Below the pieces are notes generated by a model. The model did not search any database. It saw only the letters and a program-made list of their open reading frames with translations, and had not been told where the DNA came from. Made by a program: the position numbers and the translations under genes. From NCBI RefSeq assembly GCF_046542825.1, contig NZ_JBKHAQ010000011.1, positions 1 through 41,768 of the forward strand: a stretch of DNA of 41,768 bases, written 5' to 3'. The stretch comes from Rhodosalinus sp046542825 (GTDB lineage Bacteria; Pseudomonadota; Alphaproteobacteria; Rhodobacterales; Rhodobacteraceae). Position 1 is the stretch's first letter; every line of letters begins with the position of its first letter. Shown here piece by piece: positions 15,638-24,236 of this stretch.

Positions 15638-17068
15638 TCAGGTGGCGGCGCCGCCGGCCGGGATCGGACCGCGCTCGGGCGTGAGGGCCGCAGGTGCCGT
15701 CACCGGCATGTTGTCCGCATGAGTAAGCACATCCGCCTCGAGGTCCCAGACCTTCCGATCCAGCCCGTCGATCTGGTCGTCTTCGCTGACGCGCATGCCG
15801 ATCGTGTTCTCGAGGATCAGCGACAGCACCGCCGCGGTCACGACACCGGCGCCGACGCAAGCCGCCACGCCGACAAGCTGCATGCCGAGCGAGATCGCGC
15901 CGTGCTGAAACGCATAGGCGCCTTCCTCGACGCCAAGGTAGCCGCCGCGCGGTGTGCCGGCCTTGACGATGCCCAGAACGACCATCCCGAAGATGCCGCT
16001 GCCCAGGAAGAGCGGGAAGAGCTTGTGCTCGTCGATGCCGCGCTTGAGCGTGAACTCGTAGACGAGGAAGGCCGCAAAGGGCGCCGCAAGGCCGAGAAGG
16101 AAGGCCTGCCAGGGCATCCAGACATCGAAGCCCGAGGCGCCGGCGACATAGCCCGCGAGCGGTCCCAGCAGCGTATAGGCGTGGTTCCCCGACCGGTAGG
16201 CGAGGATCAGCCCGGTGATCGCGCCGCCGGCCCAGGTCAGCGCGTAGTTGTTGATCGCGACGCCGACGCTGGTATCCGCCATCGTGACGCTGACCGCGAG
16301 CGCTTCGGGATCGAAGAAGAACAGGCAGGACAGGATGACCATCGGCAGGCCCGCGAAGATCATCAGCAGGCCCGGTGCGCAAAGGCCGATGCTGGGGGCG
16401 AGATAGGCCGTCACGCGCGGATGCGCCGACATCATGCCCGGACGCGCGCCGAGGCGCAGCGTGAAGACCAGCGCCATGCCGGCGGGGAAGAGATAGACAA
16501 AGCCTACGCCGAAGAAGTCGTGGAAGCCGGCATTCGTCAGCGGCCCGACCGAGCCCCAGGTCGCGAAGCTGAGATAGGAGGACACGACCGTCGCCACCAC
16601 GCAGGTCACGTAATAGGCCGGCGCCGTCATCCGCTCGGAGACCGAGAAGTGCAGAAGGACGTTGATGATGCCCGCGAAGACCGCGAGGAAGAACACGAAG
16701 ATCTGGAAGGTGTTCAGCCCGGGGAAGACCGCCGGGTCGACCTCCTGCGCGAGCGCGTTGGTCATGCCGCCGCCCAGCCACCAGTCGCGCACCGAATCCA
16801 TGATCGTCGCGTCGACCATGACATAATACTGTGCCGCCCAGAGGCCGAAGCCGATCACGTAGTAGGTCGCGAAGCCGAGGAAGAAGCCGAGCGTCTTCTC
16901 GATCGTCGAGTTGAACAGATTCCTCCGCCGTGCGGTTCCGGCGTCGATCAGCAGCAGTCCGACCACCACGAGGATGGCGCCCACCGTGCCTGAACCATAG
17001 AGCAGGTTCTGAACCAGTGAGTTGAGCGTGACTTGTTCCGCGTAGAAGGCGGTCTCTTCAGGTGACAT
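15638..17068 (-). CDS. Divergent Amt/Mep-superfamily transporter, twin-histidine motif missing
   Basis: A 476-residue membrane protein with about eleven hydrophobic helices and the Amt architecture: VFFLAVFAGIINVLLHFSVS then ER (F131 aligns with E. coli AmtB Phe107), TWG (W171 with Trp148), FHDFFGVGFVY (D184 with Asp160), and a C-terminal tail TIGMRVSEDDQIDGLD like the AmtB cytoplasmic tail. The two pore histidines are gone: by my alignment Tyr192 replaces His168 and Phe354 replaces His318. Annotation pipelines would call it an ammonium transporter, but the altered pore and its place in a methylated-amine island suggest methylamine, dimethylamine or trimethylamine as cargo. No glnK is adjacent. 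Start ATG 17068 has an aaggga upstream. Function is inference; superfamily membership is fairly secure. Confidence 0.75.
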   Translation of the reverse strand: MSPEETAFYAEQVTLNSLVQNLLYGSGTVGAILVVVGLLLIDAGTARRRNLFNSTIEKTLGFFLGFATYYVIGFGLWAAQYYVMVDATIMDSVRDWWLGGGMTNALAQEVDPAVFPGLNTFQIFVFFLAVFAGIINVLLHFSVSERMTAPAYYVTCVVATVVSSYLSFATWGSVGPLTNAGFHDFFGVGFVYLFPAGMALVFTLRLGARPGMMSAHPRVTAYLAPSIGLCAPGLLMIFAGLPMVILSCLFFFDPEALAVSVTMADTSVGVAINNYALTWAGGAITGLILAYRSGNHAYTLLGPLAGYVAGASGFDVWMPWQAFLLGLAAPFAAFLVYEFTLKRGIDEHKLFPLFLGSGIFGMVVLGIVKAGTPRGGYLGVEEGAYAFQHGAISLGMQLVGVAACVGAGVVTAAVLSLILENTIGMRVSEDDQIDGLDRKVWDLEADVLTHADNMPVTAPAALTPERGPIPAGGAAT

Positions 17069-17169
17069 GGTCTTCTCCCTTGTTTCCGTTTTTTGCTTGC
17101 AGATCCGCCCGACATGGCGCGTGACCTCCCCGGACCAATCCGACCTTTTCGGGCCTGTTGCGGCACCGT

Positions 17170-17238
17170 GGTATGATGTTGGAGAAAAATTGGTGCTGTG
17201 GAAACAAGTTTTTTACCCATGAGAAACTTTGTTTCTCA
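17170..17238. promoter_or_regulatory. Divergent control region between the amt-like gene and the fds remnant/fhs
   Basis: This A/T-rich part of the 419-base gap contains GGTATGA (17170-17176) and ATTGGTGCT (17189-17197), both also present in the tmm promoter. It also contains the perfect inverted repeat TGAGAAAC-TTT-GTTTCTCA (17220-17238). The latter is too short of T residues to be a terminator and is well placed for a dimeric regulator. The rest of the gap (17239-17487) shows no gene. Confidence 0.5.
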
Positions 17239-17487
17239 GATTTCAGGCAGCAGAACGTCTTTCGAGCGAAAATGCGCCACGACGAGGCGGTTACGCCTTG
17301 GCAAGGATGTCATCCTAAGCGTCTGACAATAAGGGGTTTGCTTTGAGGGTGCACCAAGCGTGCCGCTTCGTTGGGCGAAGTTGGCCCGGCAGCGTCGCGC
17401 AGGATTTTGGCCTTGACTGACAGGAATAAAAATTGATTATCGGGAATAGATTTCGGGCAAACTCGTTTGTCGGAAGGGGAATCGCGC

Positions 17488-18081
17488 ATGTCACTGGACG
17501 ATACAGGCATCTGGTCTGCGGGGCGGTCTGAAGGGGAGGGCCGGAAGACGCCGGAGGGACCTCAGCTGGCGGAGGCGGGTCCAAGCCGCGGTTCGGGCGC
17601 TTCCGGCAGACAGGCCGCGGCGGCGGGATCTGCTGATCGAGTATCTGCACCTGATCCAGGACGCGAAGGGGCATATCCCGGCGGCGCATCTGCGGGCGCT
17701 TGCCACCTTCTACGCCGGTTTCTATCCGGTCCGCGGGGACGAGGCGTCGCCGCCCGATCCCAAGGACCGGGTCTGCGGATCGCTCTCCCGCGAACGCGCC
17801 AGATCCGAGGCGCTGCTGAAGGCGCTGGAGAACGGTCACGATCGCGCGAAGTTCCGCGTGCTGCGCACGCCCCGCATGGGATACCTTCAACGAGATCGAG
17901 AATGCCGACCCCGCCATCGTGATCGGCGGTGGCCGCCGGTGCGGTCTTCCTGCCCTTCGCCTATGTCGAGGCCGCCGCCAACATCCTCATCAACCCCGAC
18001 CTCGGCCCTTTCGGAAAGATCCCCGGGTTCAAACACTCCGCCGCCCGCGTCAGGGCGGCCCACCAGACCCCCGCGGGATGA
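17488..18081 (+). pseudogene. Collapsed NAD-dependent formate dehydrogenase operon (fdsB head joined to fdsA tail)
   Basis: The ATG at 17488, with a good ggaagggg ribosome binding site, opens MSLDDTGIWSAGRSEGEGRK, like the start of a formate dehydrogenase beta subunit with a fused NuoE-like domain. A frameshift near 17570 leads to RRRDLLIEYLHLIQDAKGHI and ATFYAGFYPV. The expected helix between LRAL and the VATFYAHFD motif is deleted, and the [2Fe-2S] cysteines are lost (VCGSLSRERA, RTPRMG). After further frame changes the sequence resumes at 17941 as AVFLPFAYVEAAANILINPD and FGKIPGFKHSAARV, the C-terminus of an FdsA-type catalytic subunit, ending at 18081. Everything between is missing. It cannot make active enzyme but still forms the leader of the fhs operon. 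Confidence 0.78.
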
Positions 18082-18120
18082 CCGCGACACAAACACACAC
18101 ACACGACAGGAGAGACAGTG

Positions 18121-19797
18121 ATGGCCTACAAGAGCGACATCGAGATAGCGCGGGAGGCGCAAAAGAAGCCGATCCAGGAGATCGGGAACCGTCTGGGGAT
18201 CCCGGCAGAGCATCTGCTGCCCTACGGGCATGACAAGGCGAAGGTGAGCCAGGCGTTCATCGACGGTGTGCAGGACCGGCCCAACGGCCGGCTGGTGCTG
18301 GTGACGGCGATCAACCCGACGCCGGCGGGCGAGGGCAAGACGACGACGACGGTGGGTCTGGGCGACGGGCTGAACGCGATCGGCAAGAACGCGATGGTCT
18401 GTATCCGCGAGGCCTCGCTGGGGCCCAATTTCGGGATGAAGGGCGGCGCGGCCGGAGGCGGGCGCGCGCAGGTGGTGCCGATGGAGGACATGAACCTGCA
18501 TTTCACCGGCGATTTCCACGCCATAACCGCCGCGCACAGCCTGCTGGCGGCGATGATCGACAACCACATCTACTGGGGCAACGAGCTCGACATCGACATC
18601 CGCCGCGTGGCCTGGCGGCGCGTCGTGGACATGAACGACCGTGCGCTGCGGCAGGTGACGCTGTCGCTGGGCGGTGTGGCCAACGGCTTCCCGCGCGAGG
18701 GAGGCTTCGACATCACCGTGGCCTCGGAGGTCATGGCGATCCTGTGCCTGGCGAAGACCCTCAGGGATCTCGAGGAGCGGCTGGGCGCCATGATCGTGGC
18801 CTACCGGCGCGACAAGTCCCCGGTCTATTGCCGCGATATCGGGGCCGAGGGCGCGATGACGGTGCTGCTGAAAGACGCGATGCAGCCCAACCTCGTGCAG
18901 ACGCTGGAGAACAACCCCGCCTTCGTGCACGGCGGCCCCTTCGCCAACATCGCGCATGGCTGCAACTCGGTCATCGCGACGACCACGGCACTCAAGCTCT
19001 GCGACTACGTGGTGACGGAGGCGGGCTTCGGCGCCGACCTTGGTGCCGAGAAGTTCATGAACATCAAGTGCCGCAAGGCGGGGCTCGCGCCGTCTGTGGT
19101 GGTTGTGGTGGCGACCGTGCGGGCGATGAAGATGAACGGCGGCGTGGCCAAGGCCGATCTGGGCGCGGAGAACGTAGAGGCGGTGAAGGCGGGCTGCGCC
19201 AATCTCGGCCGCCACATCGAGAACGTGAAGGGCTTCGGCGTGCCGGTCGTGGTGGCGATCAACCATTTCGTGACCGATACCGATGCTGAGGTTGCGGCCA
19301 TCAAGGATTTCGTCGCATCGAAGGGCGCCGAGGCCGTGCTGTCGCGGCACTGGGAGCTGGGCTCGGAAGGCTCGGCGGATCTGGCCCGCAAGGTGGTCGA
19401 GGTGGCCGAGAAGGGCGAGGCTGAGTTCCGGACGCTCTATTCCGACGAGATGGGGCTCGCCGAGAAGATCGAGACCATCGCCAGACGCATCTACCGCGCC
19501 GAGACGGTGACCATCCCGGCGCCGATTCGCGCGCAGCTGAAGGCCTGGGAGGCGCAGGGCTATGGCAGCCTGCCGGTCTGCATGGCCAAGACGCAGTATT
19601 CCTTCACCACCGATCCGCACCGGCGCGGCGCGCCGGAAGGCTTCGACATCCCGGTGCGGGAGGTGCGGATCTCCGCGGGTGCGGGCTTCGTCGTCGCGAT
19701 CTGCGGCGAGATCATGACCATGCCCGGACTGCCGAAGGCGCCGGCGGCGCAGAACATCCGCCTTAACTCGGAAGGCCAGATCGAGGGCCTGTTCTAG
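18121..19797 (+). CDS. fhs: Formate-tetrahydrofolate ligase
   Basis: This 558-residue cytoplasmic enzyme makes 10-formyl-THF from formate, THF and ATP, or runs in reverse to release formate and ATP. The nucleotide-binding loop TPAGEGKTTTT starts at residue 67, followed by REASLGPNFGMKGGAAGGGR and EDMNLHFTGDFHAITAAHS, all family-invariant; the C-terminus GLPKAPAAQNIRLNSEGQIE GLF is typical. The ribosome binding site aggagaga precedes ATG 18121. It leads a C1-THF operon with folD and a folD paralogue, then tdm. In methylated-amine users the Fhs-FolD route converts methylene-THF from demethylation to formate, giving reducing power and ATP. The formate dehydrogenase that once lay directly upstream has decayed. 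Confidence 0.97.
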   Translation: MAYKSDIEIAREAQKKPIQEIGNRLGIPAEHLLPYGHDKAKVSQAFIDGVQDRPNGRLVLVTAINPTPAGEGKTTTTVGLGDGLNAIGKNAMVCIREASLGPNFGMKGGAAGGGRAQVVPMEDMNLHFTGDFHAITAAHSLLAAMIDNHIYWGNELDIDIRRVAWRRVVDMNDRALRQVTLSLGGVANGFPREGGFDITVASEVMAILCLAKTLRDLEERLGAMIVAYRRDKSPVYCRDIGAEGAMTVLLKDAMQPNLVQTLENNPAFVHGGPFANIAHGCNSVIATTTALKLCDYVVTEAGFGADLGAEKFMNIKCRKAGLAPSVVVVVATVRAMKMNGGVAKADLGAENVEAVKAGCANLGRHIENVKGFGVPVVVAINHFVTDTDAEVAAIKDFVASKGAEAVLSRHWELGSEGSADLARKVVEVAEKGEAEFRTLYSDEMGLAEKIETIARRIYRAETVTIPAPIRAQLKAWEAQGYGSLPVCMAKTQYSFTTDPHRRGAPEGFDIPVREVRISAGAGFVVAICGEIMTMPGLPKAPAAQNIRLNSEGQIEGLF

Positions 19798-19810
19798 GGT
19801 GGTCTCGCCG

Positions 19811-19846
19811 CGGCGCGCGGACGCGGCCAGCCGCGTTCGCGCGCCG
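19811..19846 (+). terminator. Long intercistronic hairpin between fhs and folD
   Basis: Arms of about 17 bases (19811-19827 with 19830-19846, one G-T wobble) enclose a two-base loop, beginning 13 bases after the fhs stop. No T-tract follows and folD is co-oriented 62 bases later, so a role in mRNA stabilisation or partial termination is likely. Confidence 0.6.
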
Positions 19847-19906
19847 GGCGGCAACGGAAAACGAAGACGGGCGCGGCCCGTGCAGGGCAGGCGCAGGGAG
19901 ACGGAC

Positions 19907-20809
19907 ATGACAGCGACGATCCTCGACGGAAAGGCCTTCGCGGCCCGGGTGCGGGACAGTGTGGCGGCCCATGTCGCGCGGCTGACGGAGGAGAAGGGGA
20001 TCACCCCGGGCCTTGCGGTCGTTCTGGTGGGCAAGGACCCGGCGAGCCAGGTCTACGTGACCTCCAAGGGGAAGATGACGTTGGAGGTCGGCATGGCCTC
20101 CTTCGAGCACCGGCTGGCGGAGGACAGCTCCGAGCAGGAGTTGCTGGGGCTGATCGACCGGCTGAACGCGGATCCGGCGGTGCATGGGATCCTCGTGCAG
20201 CTGCCGCTGCCGGAACATCTTGATCCGGACCTGGTGATCAACGCGATCGACCCGGCCAAGGACGTGGACGGGTTCCACGTCTCGAATGTGGGGCTGCTGG
20301 GCACGGGGCAGAAAGGCATGGTGCCCTGCACGCCGCTGGGCTGCCTGATGATGCTGCGGGACCATCACGGGTCTCTGACGGGGAAGGAGGCGGTGGTGAT
20401 CGGACGGTCCAACATCGTCGGCAAGCCGATGGCGCAACTGCTGCTGGGCGAGAGTTGCACCGTGACGACCGCGCATTCGCGCACGCGGGATCTTTCGGAG
20501 GTGGTGCGCCGCGCCGATATCCTGGTGGCGGCGGTGGGCCGGCCCGAGATGGTTCCGGGCGACTGGATCAAGCCGGGCGCCACGGTGATCGACGTGGGCA
20601 TCAACCGCGTGGCGGCGCCCGAGAAGGGCGAGGGCAGGACCCGGCTCGTCGGCGATTGCCATTATGAGAGCTGCGCCGCGGTCGCGGGCGCCATCACGCC
20701 CGTGCCGGGCGGCGTCGGCCCGATGACCATCGCCTGTCTGCTTGCCAACACACTCACCGCCTGCTGCCGCGCAAACGCCCTGCCCGAGCCCGAAGGGATG
20801 ATCCCGTGA
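19907..20809 (+). CDS. folD: Methylene-THF dehydrogenase / methenyl-THF cyclohydrolase
   Basis: A 300-residue bifunctional enzyme interconverting 5,10-methylene-, methenyl- and 10-formyl-THF with NADP. All catalytic landmarks are standard: SQVYVTSKGKM with Tyr50 and Lys54, GILVQLPLP, KDVDGFH with Asp121, PCTPLG, the dinucleotide site VIGRSNIVGKP and PGGVGPMTIACLL. ATG 19907 has an agggaga ribosome binding site; the open frame further upstream covers the intercistronic hairpin and is not coding. It overlaps the next gene by 4 bases (GTGA), so translation is coupled. With Fhs it completes the oxidation of methyl-derived C1 units. Confidence 0.96.
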   Translation: MTATILDGKAFAARVRDSVAAHVARLTEEKGITPGLAVVLVGKDPASQVYVTSKGKMTLEVGMASFEHRLAEDSSEQELLGLIDRLNADPAVHGILVQLPLPEHLDPDLVINAIDPAKDVDGFHVSNVGLLGTGQKGMVPCTPLGCLMMLRDHHGSLTGKEAVVIGRSNIVGKPMAQLLLGESCTVTTAHSRTRDLSEVVRRADILVAAVGRPEMVPGDWIKPGATVIDVGINRVAAPEKGEGRTRLVGDCHYESCAAVAGAITPVPGGVGPMTIACLLANTLTACCRANALPEPEGMIP

Positions 20810-21690
20810 ACGTGGCGCTGCACGATCCGCGCCTTCTTCTGGGCAAGCCGGTCCGCGAGCGGATCCTGTCCGAGGTGTCGGCCTATGTGAACCGGGCCGG
20901 ACGGATCGGCAGGCTGGTTTCGATCTCGATCGGCAACGTGCCCGAGATCATGGTCTATGTACGCAACCAGGCGCGGGCTGCGGCCGCAGTCGGGCTGCCC
21001 TTCGACCAGCAACTCTGGAGCCCGGACATCACGCAGGACGCGTGCAAGGCGCTGATCCACGAGATGAACGACGATCCGGACGTCCTGGGCATCATCCTGC
21101 AGCGCCCTGTGCCGGGGCATATCAACGTGCGCTCGCTGCAATCCGCCATCCATCCCCTCAAGGACGTGGAGGGCATGAATCCCGCCTCGATCGGCAATAT
21201 CGTCTACAACGACGTGGCCATGGCGCCCTGCACGGCCGCGGCGGCGGTCGAGCTGATCCGGTCCACCGGCCTCGCGATGCAGGGGCTGGAGGTCGTCATG
21301 GTCGGGCATTCCGAGATCGTGGGCAAACCTGCCGCCAACATGCTGATGGCCGAGGGCGCGACCGTGACCGTCTGCCATCACATGACGCGCTCGGTCGCGA
21401 TGCATTCGCGGCGCGCGGACGTGGTGATCGTGGCGGTGGGCAAGCCGCATCTCATCGGCGCGGACATGGTCAAGCCGGGCGCGGTGGTGGTCGATATCGG
21501 GATCAACCAGGTCACCGCGGCGGATGGAAAGATCGACATCGTGGGAGATGTCGACACCGACGCCGTCAGGGAGGTCGCGGGCTGGATCACGCCGGTGCCG
21601 GGCGGGGTCGGGCCTGTCACGGTGGCGATCCTTTTCCGCAATGCCATGCGCGCCCATGAACGTCAGCAGGCGGCGGGCTGGATCGGCTGA
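20806..21690 (+). CDS. FolD paralogue with altered active site
   Basis: The 294-residue product has the whole FolD fold, including the dinucleotide site VMVGHSEIVGKPAANML, VAVGKPHLIGADMVKPGAVV and PGGVGPVTVAIL, but its catalytic pocket differs from canonical FolD. The YVxxKxK motif reads YVRNQAR (Tyr51 kept, catalytic Lys replaced by Gln55), KDVDGFH reads KDVEGMN (Asp to Glu122), and PCTP reads PCTA. In human MTHFD1 studies, replacing the equivalent Lys removes cyclohydrolase activity while dehydrogenase activity can remain. This protein may thus be a dedicated dehydrogenase, a partner subunit of FolD, or act on another folate. It starts with GTG inside the folD stop region. It is clearly retained, with no sign of decay. 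Confidence 0.85.
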   Translation: MNVALHDPRLLLGKPVRERILSEVSAYVNRAGRIGRLVSISIGNVPEIMVYVRNQARAAAAVGLPFDQQLWSPDITQDACKALIHEMNDDPDVLGIILQRPVPGHINVRSLQSAIHPLKDVEGMNPASIGNIVYNDVAMAPCTAAAAVELIRSTGLAMQGLEVVMVGHSEIVGKPAANMLMAEGATVTVCHHMTRSVAMHSRRADVVIVAVGKPHLIGADMVKPGAVVVDIGINQVTAADGKIDIVGDVDTDAVREVAGWITPVPGGVGPVTVAILFRNAMRAHERQQAAGWIG

Positions 21691-21822
21691 TGGCGGAGCA
21701 GGGCGGCAGAGCGCGCGTGTTCCGGCACCTTCTGTGCAACACCGATCTTGCGCGGGATATCGGTCAGGGATATTCTTTAAAATAAATAAAAATTCCTGAA
21801 ATTCAAATGCCGGAGGGGATGC
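21691..21822 (+). promoter_or_regulatory. Probable separate promoter region of tdm
   Basis: The 132-base gap before tdm is unusually A/T rich in its second half (tattctttaaaataaataa, about 21770-21790) for this GC-rich DNA. It carries a direct repeat of GGATAT (about 21755 and 21767), and ends in a strong ggagggg ribosome binding site. This suggests tdm has its own promoter in addition to read-through from fhs-folD. No operator could be assigned. Confidence 0.45.
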
Positions 21823-24192
21823 ATGCTGGAAACACGATACCCGGACGTGGTGCCGGGTCCGCCGAAACCGAGCACGATCGTGCAGCCGCGGCTCTTCTCC
21901 TTGCCGCCCGGAACGGAGCGGTATGTCGTCGAAGGCGCGGGCGCAATCCTTGTCCGGCTGGAGGCAGGCGACCGGCTTGAGGTCGAGAACACCGAAGGCG
22001 GCCAGCCGTGCGAGATCGTCTGCGCCGATACCGCCGGGCACTTCGATCCCGGCCTGATCGGTGCGACGGAGCAGGGGGCGCCGACCGGCCTTCAGGCGCT
22101 TCTGACCTCGGACGACCGGTCGCTGCGCAGCTTGCGCATGGGGCTCGAGGCACGCGGTCTGGACCTGTCGAAAGCCCGGGCGGTGCATCTCTTCGGCCGC
22201 GAAACCCCCGCCAGAACCTCGGAAAGCTTCACCGTCACGCGCGAGGGTGTCGCCATCATCGCCGCCCCCGGCGGGATCATGGATTTCGAGACCCAGGACA
22301 CCGCGACACCGCTGACCGTTCATGTCCGCCGCGCGACGATCCGGAACGTCGCGCGGTTCGAGCTGCCCGATCCGCTGGCCGATCCGGTGGCGGATATCCG
22401 GGTGCATTCGGCAACGGCGGAGGCCTATTTCGTCAAGGCCGGCGACTATATCCAGATCCTCGATGTCGATGGCCGGCAATGCACGGATTTCCAGTGCTTC
22501 GCCGCGCGCAAGCTCGACCAGGGGATCGAGCATGCGCTCGACGTGACCACCACGCGCACGCTCATGGAACGCGCCTACCCGATGCCGGGGCTGCACGCGA
22601 AATACTACGACCAGGACATGCTGCCGCTGGTCGAGGTCATTCAGGATACCTGCGGGCGGCACGATGCCTTCGCCCTGGCCTGTTCGGCGAAGTATTACGA
22701 CGATATCGGCTATCCCGGCCACGTGAACTGCTCGGACAACTTCAACGCCGCGCTGGCGCCGCACGGGGTTACGGGGCGCAAGGGCTGGATGGCCATCAAC
22801 TTCTTCTTCAACACCGGGCTCGACGAGCATGGCGTGATGTATTCCGACGAACCGTGGTCGCGGCCCGGAGACTACGTCCTCCTGCGCGCGCTGACCGATC
22901 TGGTCTGCGTCAGTTCCGCCTGCCCGGACGACACGACGGCCGCCAATGGCTGGAACCCCACCGACATTCACGTGCGCACATACAGCGGACAGGAAAAGTT
23001 TTCACGGGCGGTCGCATACCGGCCCACCCCCGACGCGGAAGCGAAGATGACCAAGGAAACAGGCTTTCACGACCGGTTCGCCCGGTTCACCGAGAATTTC
23101 GTGGAGTATAACGGCTTCTGGCTGGCCGGTTCCATGGCGACGGCCGGGCCGATCCAGGAATACCATGCCTGCCGCGAGAAATGCGTCGTGCTCGACCTGA
23201 GTGCGCTGCGCAAGTTCGAGATCACCGGCCCGGACAGCGAGGCGCTCTGCCAGTACGTCTTCACCCGCAACATGAAGACGCTGCCGGTCGGCGGCGTGGT
23301 CTATACCGCGATGTGCTATCCGCATGGCGGCATGATCGACGACGGAACCGTCTTCCGGCTCGGTCAGGACAATTTCCGCTGGATCGGCGGCTCCGACTAC
23401 GGCGGCGAATGGATCCGGGAAAAGGCCGAGGAGCTGGGCCTCAAGGTGCTCGTGCGCTCCTCCACCGACATGCAGCACAACATTGCCGTGCAGGGACCGG
23501 AGAGCCGGGACCTGCTGAAGAAGATCATCTGGACCGCGCCGCACCAGCCGAATTTCGAGGACCTCGTCTGGTTCCGCTTCACGCCTGCGCGGATCGGGGA
23601 CGATCAGGGCATTCCGGTGGTGGTCAGCCGCACCGGCTATACCGGAGAACTCGGTTACGAGATCTTCTGCCATCCCAAGCACGCGGGCGAGGTTTTCGAC
23701 GCCGTATGGGAGGCCGGCAAGGATCACGGGCTGACCCCCATGGGGCTCGAGGCGCTCGACATGGTGCGGATCGAGGCGGGGCTGATCTTTGCGGGCTACG
23801 ATTTTTCCGACCAGACGGATCCTTTCGAGGCCGGCATCGGCTTCACCGTGCCGCTCAAATCGAAGATGGACGACTTCATCGGTCGCGAGGCGCTGATCCG
23901 GCGCAAGGAGCATCCGGCGCGAAAGATGGTGGGGCTGGATATCGACAGCAAGGTCGCGGTGGGCCACGGCGATTGCGTGCATATCGGCCGCGCGCAGATC
24001 GGAGAGGTGACGTCCTCCATGCGCTCGCCCATCCTCGGCAGGAACATCGCGTTGGCGCGGGTGGACGTCGCCCATCACGAGGTCGGTACGCAGGTGGAAA
24101 TCGGCAAGCTCGACGGCCACCAGAAGCGACTGCCGGCCACCATCGTGCCGCTGTCGCATTACGACCCCCAGAAGACGCGGCCGCGGTCTTGA
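21823..24192 (+). CDS. tdm: Trimethylamine N-oxide demethylase
   Basis: A 789-residue two-domain enzyme converting TMAO to dimethylamine and formaldehyde in the cytoplasm. Residues 1 to about 400 form a DUF1989 (urea-carboxylase-associated) domain, a metal-binding catalytic unit with TDFQCFAARKLDQGIEHALD and YPGHVNCSDNFNAALAPHGV. Residues about 410-789 are a GcvT-like tetrahydrofolate-binding domain with EYHACREKCVVLDLSALRKF, SRTGYTGELGYEIF near 603 and PMGLEALDMVRIEAGLIFAG. This fusion is diagnostic of Tdm, whose THF domain captures the formaldehyde as methylene-THF. The start has a ggagggg ribosome binding site. It is downstream of fhs-folD, which uses its C1 product, and a truncated globin pseudogene follows. 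Confidence 0.94.
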   Translation: MLETRYPDVVPGPPKPSTIVQPRLFSLPPGTERYVVEGAGAILVRLEAGDRLEVENTEGGQPCEIVCADTAGHFDPGLIGATEQGAPTGLQALLTSDDRSLRSLRMGLEARGLDLSKARAVHLFGRETPARTSESFTVTREGVAIIAAPGGIMDFETQDTATPLTVHVRRATIRNVARFELPDPLADPVADIRVHSATAEAYFVKAGDYIQILDVDGRQCTDFQCFAARKLDQGIEHALDVTTTRTLMERAYPMPGLHAKYYDQDMLPLVEVIQDTCGRHDAFALACSAKYYDDIGYPGHVNCSDNFNAALAPHGVTGRKGWMAINFFFNTGLDEHGVMYSDEPWSRPGDYVLLRALTDLVCVSSACPDDTTAANGWNPTDIHVRTYSGQEKFSRAVAYRPTPDAEAKMTKETGFHDRFARFTENFVEYNGFWLAGSMATAGPIQEYHACREKCVVLDLSALRKFEITGPDSEALCQYVFTRNMKTLPVGGVVYTAMCYPHGGMIDDGTVFRLGQDNFRWIGGSDYGGEWIREKAEELGLKVLVRSSTDMQHNIAVQGPESRDLLKKIIWTAPHQPNFEDLVWFRFTPARIGDDQGIPVVVSRTGYTGELGYEIFCHPKHAGEVFDAVWEAGKDHGLTPMGLEALDMVRIEAGLIFAGYDFSDQTDPFEAGIGFTVPLKSKMDDFIGREALIRRKEHPARKMVGLDIDSKVAVGHGDCVHIGRAQIGEVTSSMRSPILGRNIALARVDVAHHEVGTQVEIGKLDGHQKRLPATIVPLSHYDPQKTRPRS

Positions 24193-24236
24193 TCCCCGTC
24201 AAGGCCCCGCACCACCCGGTCCGGAAAGCCTAGGGC

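Noticed and set aside
15638..17068. Standard ammonium transporter amtB
   Set aside because: Pore histidines are replaced and no glnK is adjacent, so the plain annotation would mislead.
17488..18081. Intact formate dehydrogenase subunit interrupted only by sequencing errors
   Set aside because: Besides frame changes there are internal deletions, lost metal-binding cysteines and the absence of most of fdsB and fdsA.
17887..20034. A 715-residue minus-strand open frame opposite fhs
   Set aside because: His/Arg-rich antisense frame over one of the most conserved proteins in the window; produced by third-position GC bias.
20662..22971. A 769-residue minus-strand open frame opposite folD2 and tdm
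   Set aside because: Antisense to two well-identified genes, with no recognisable domain.
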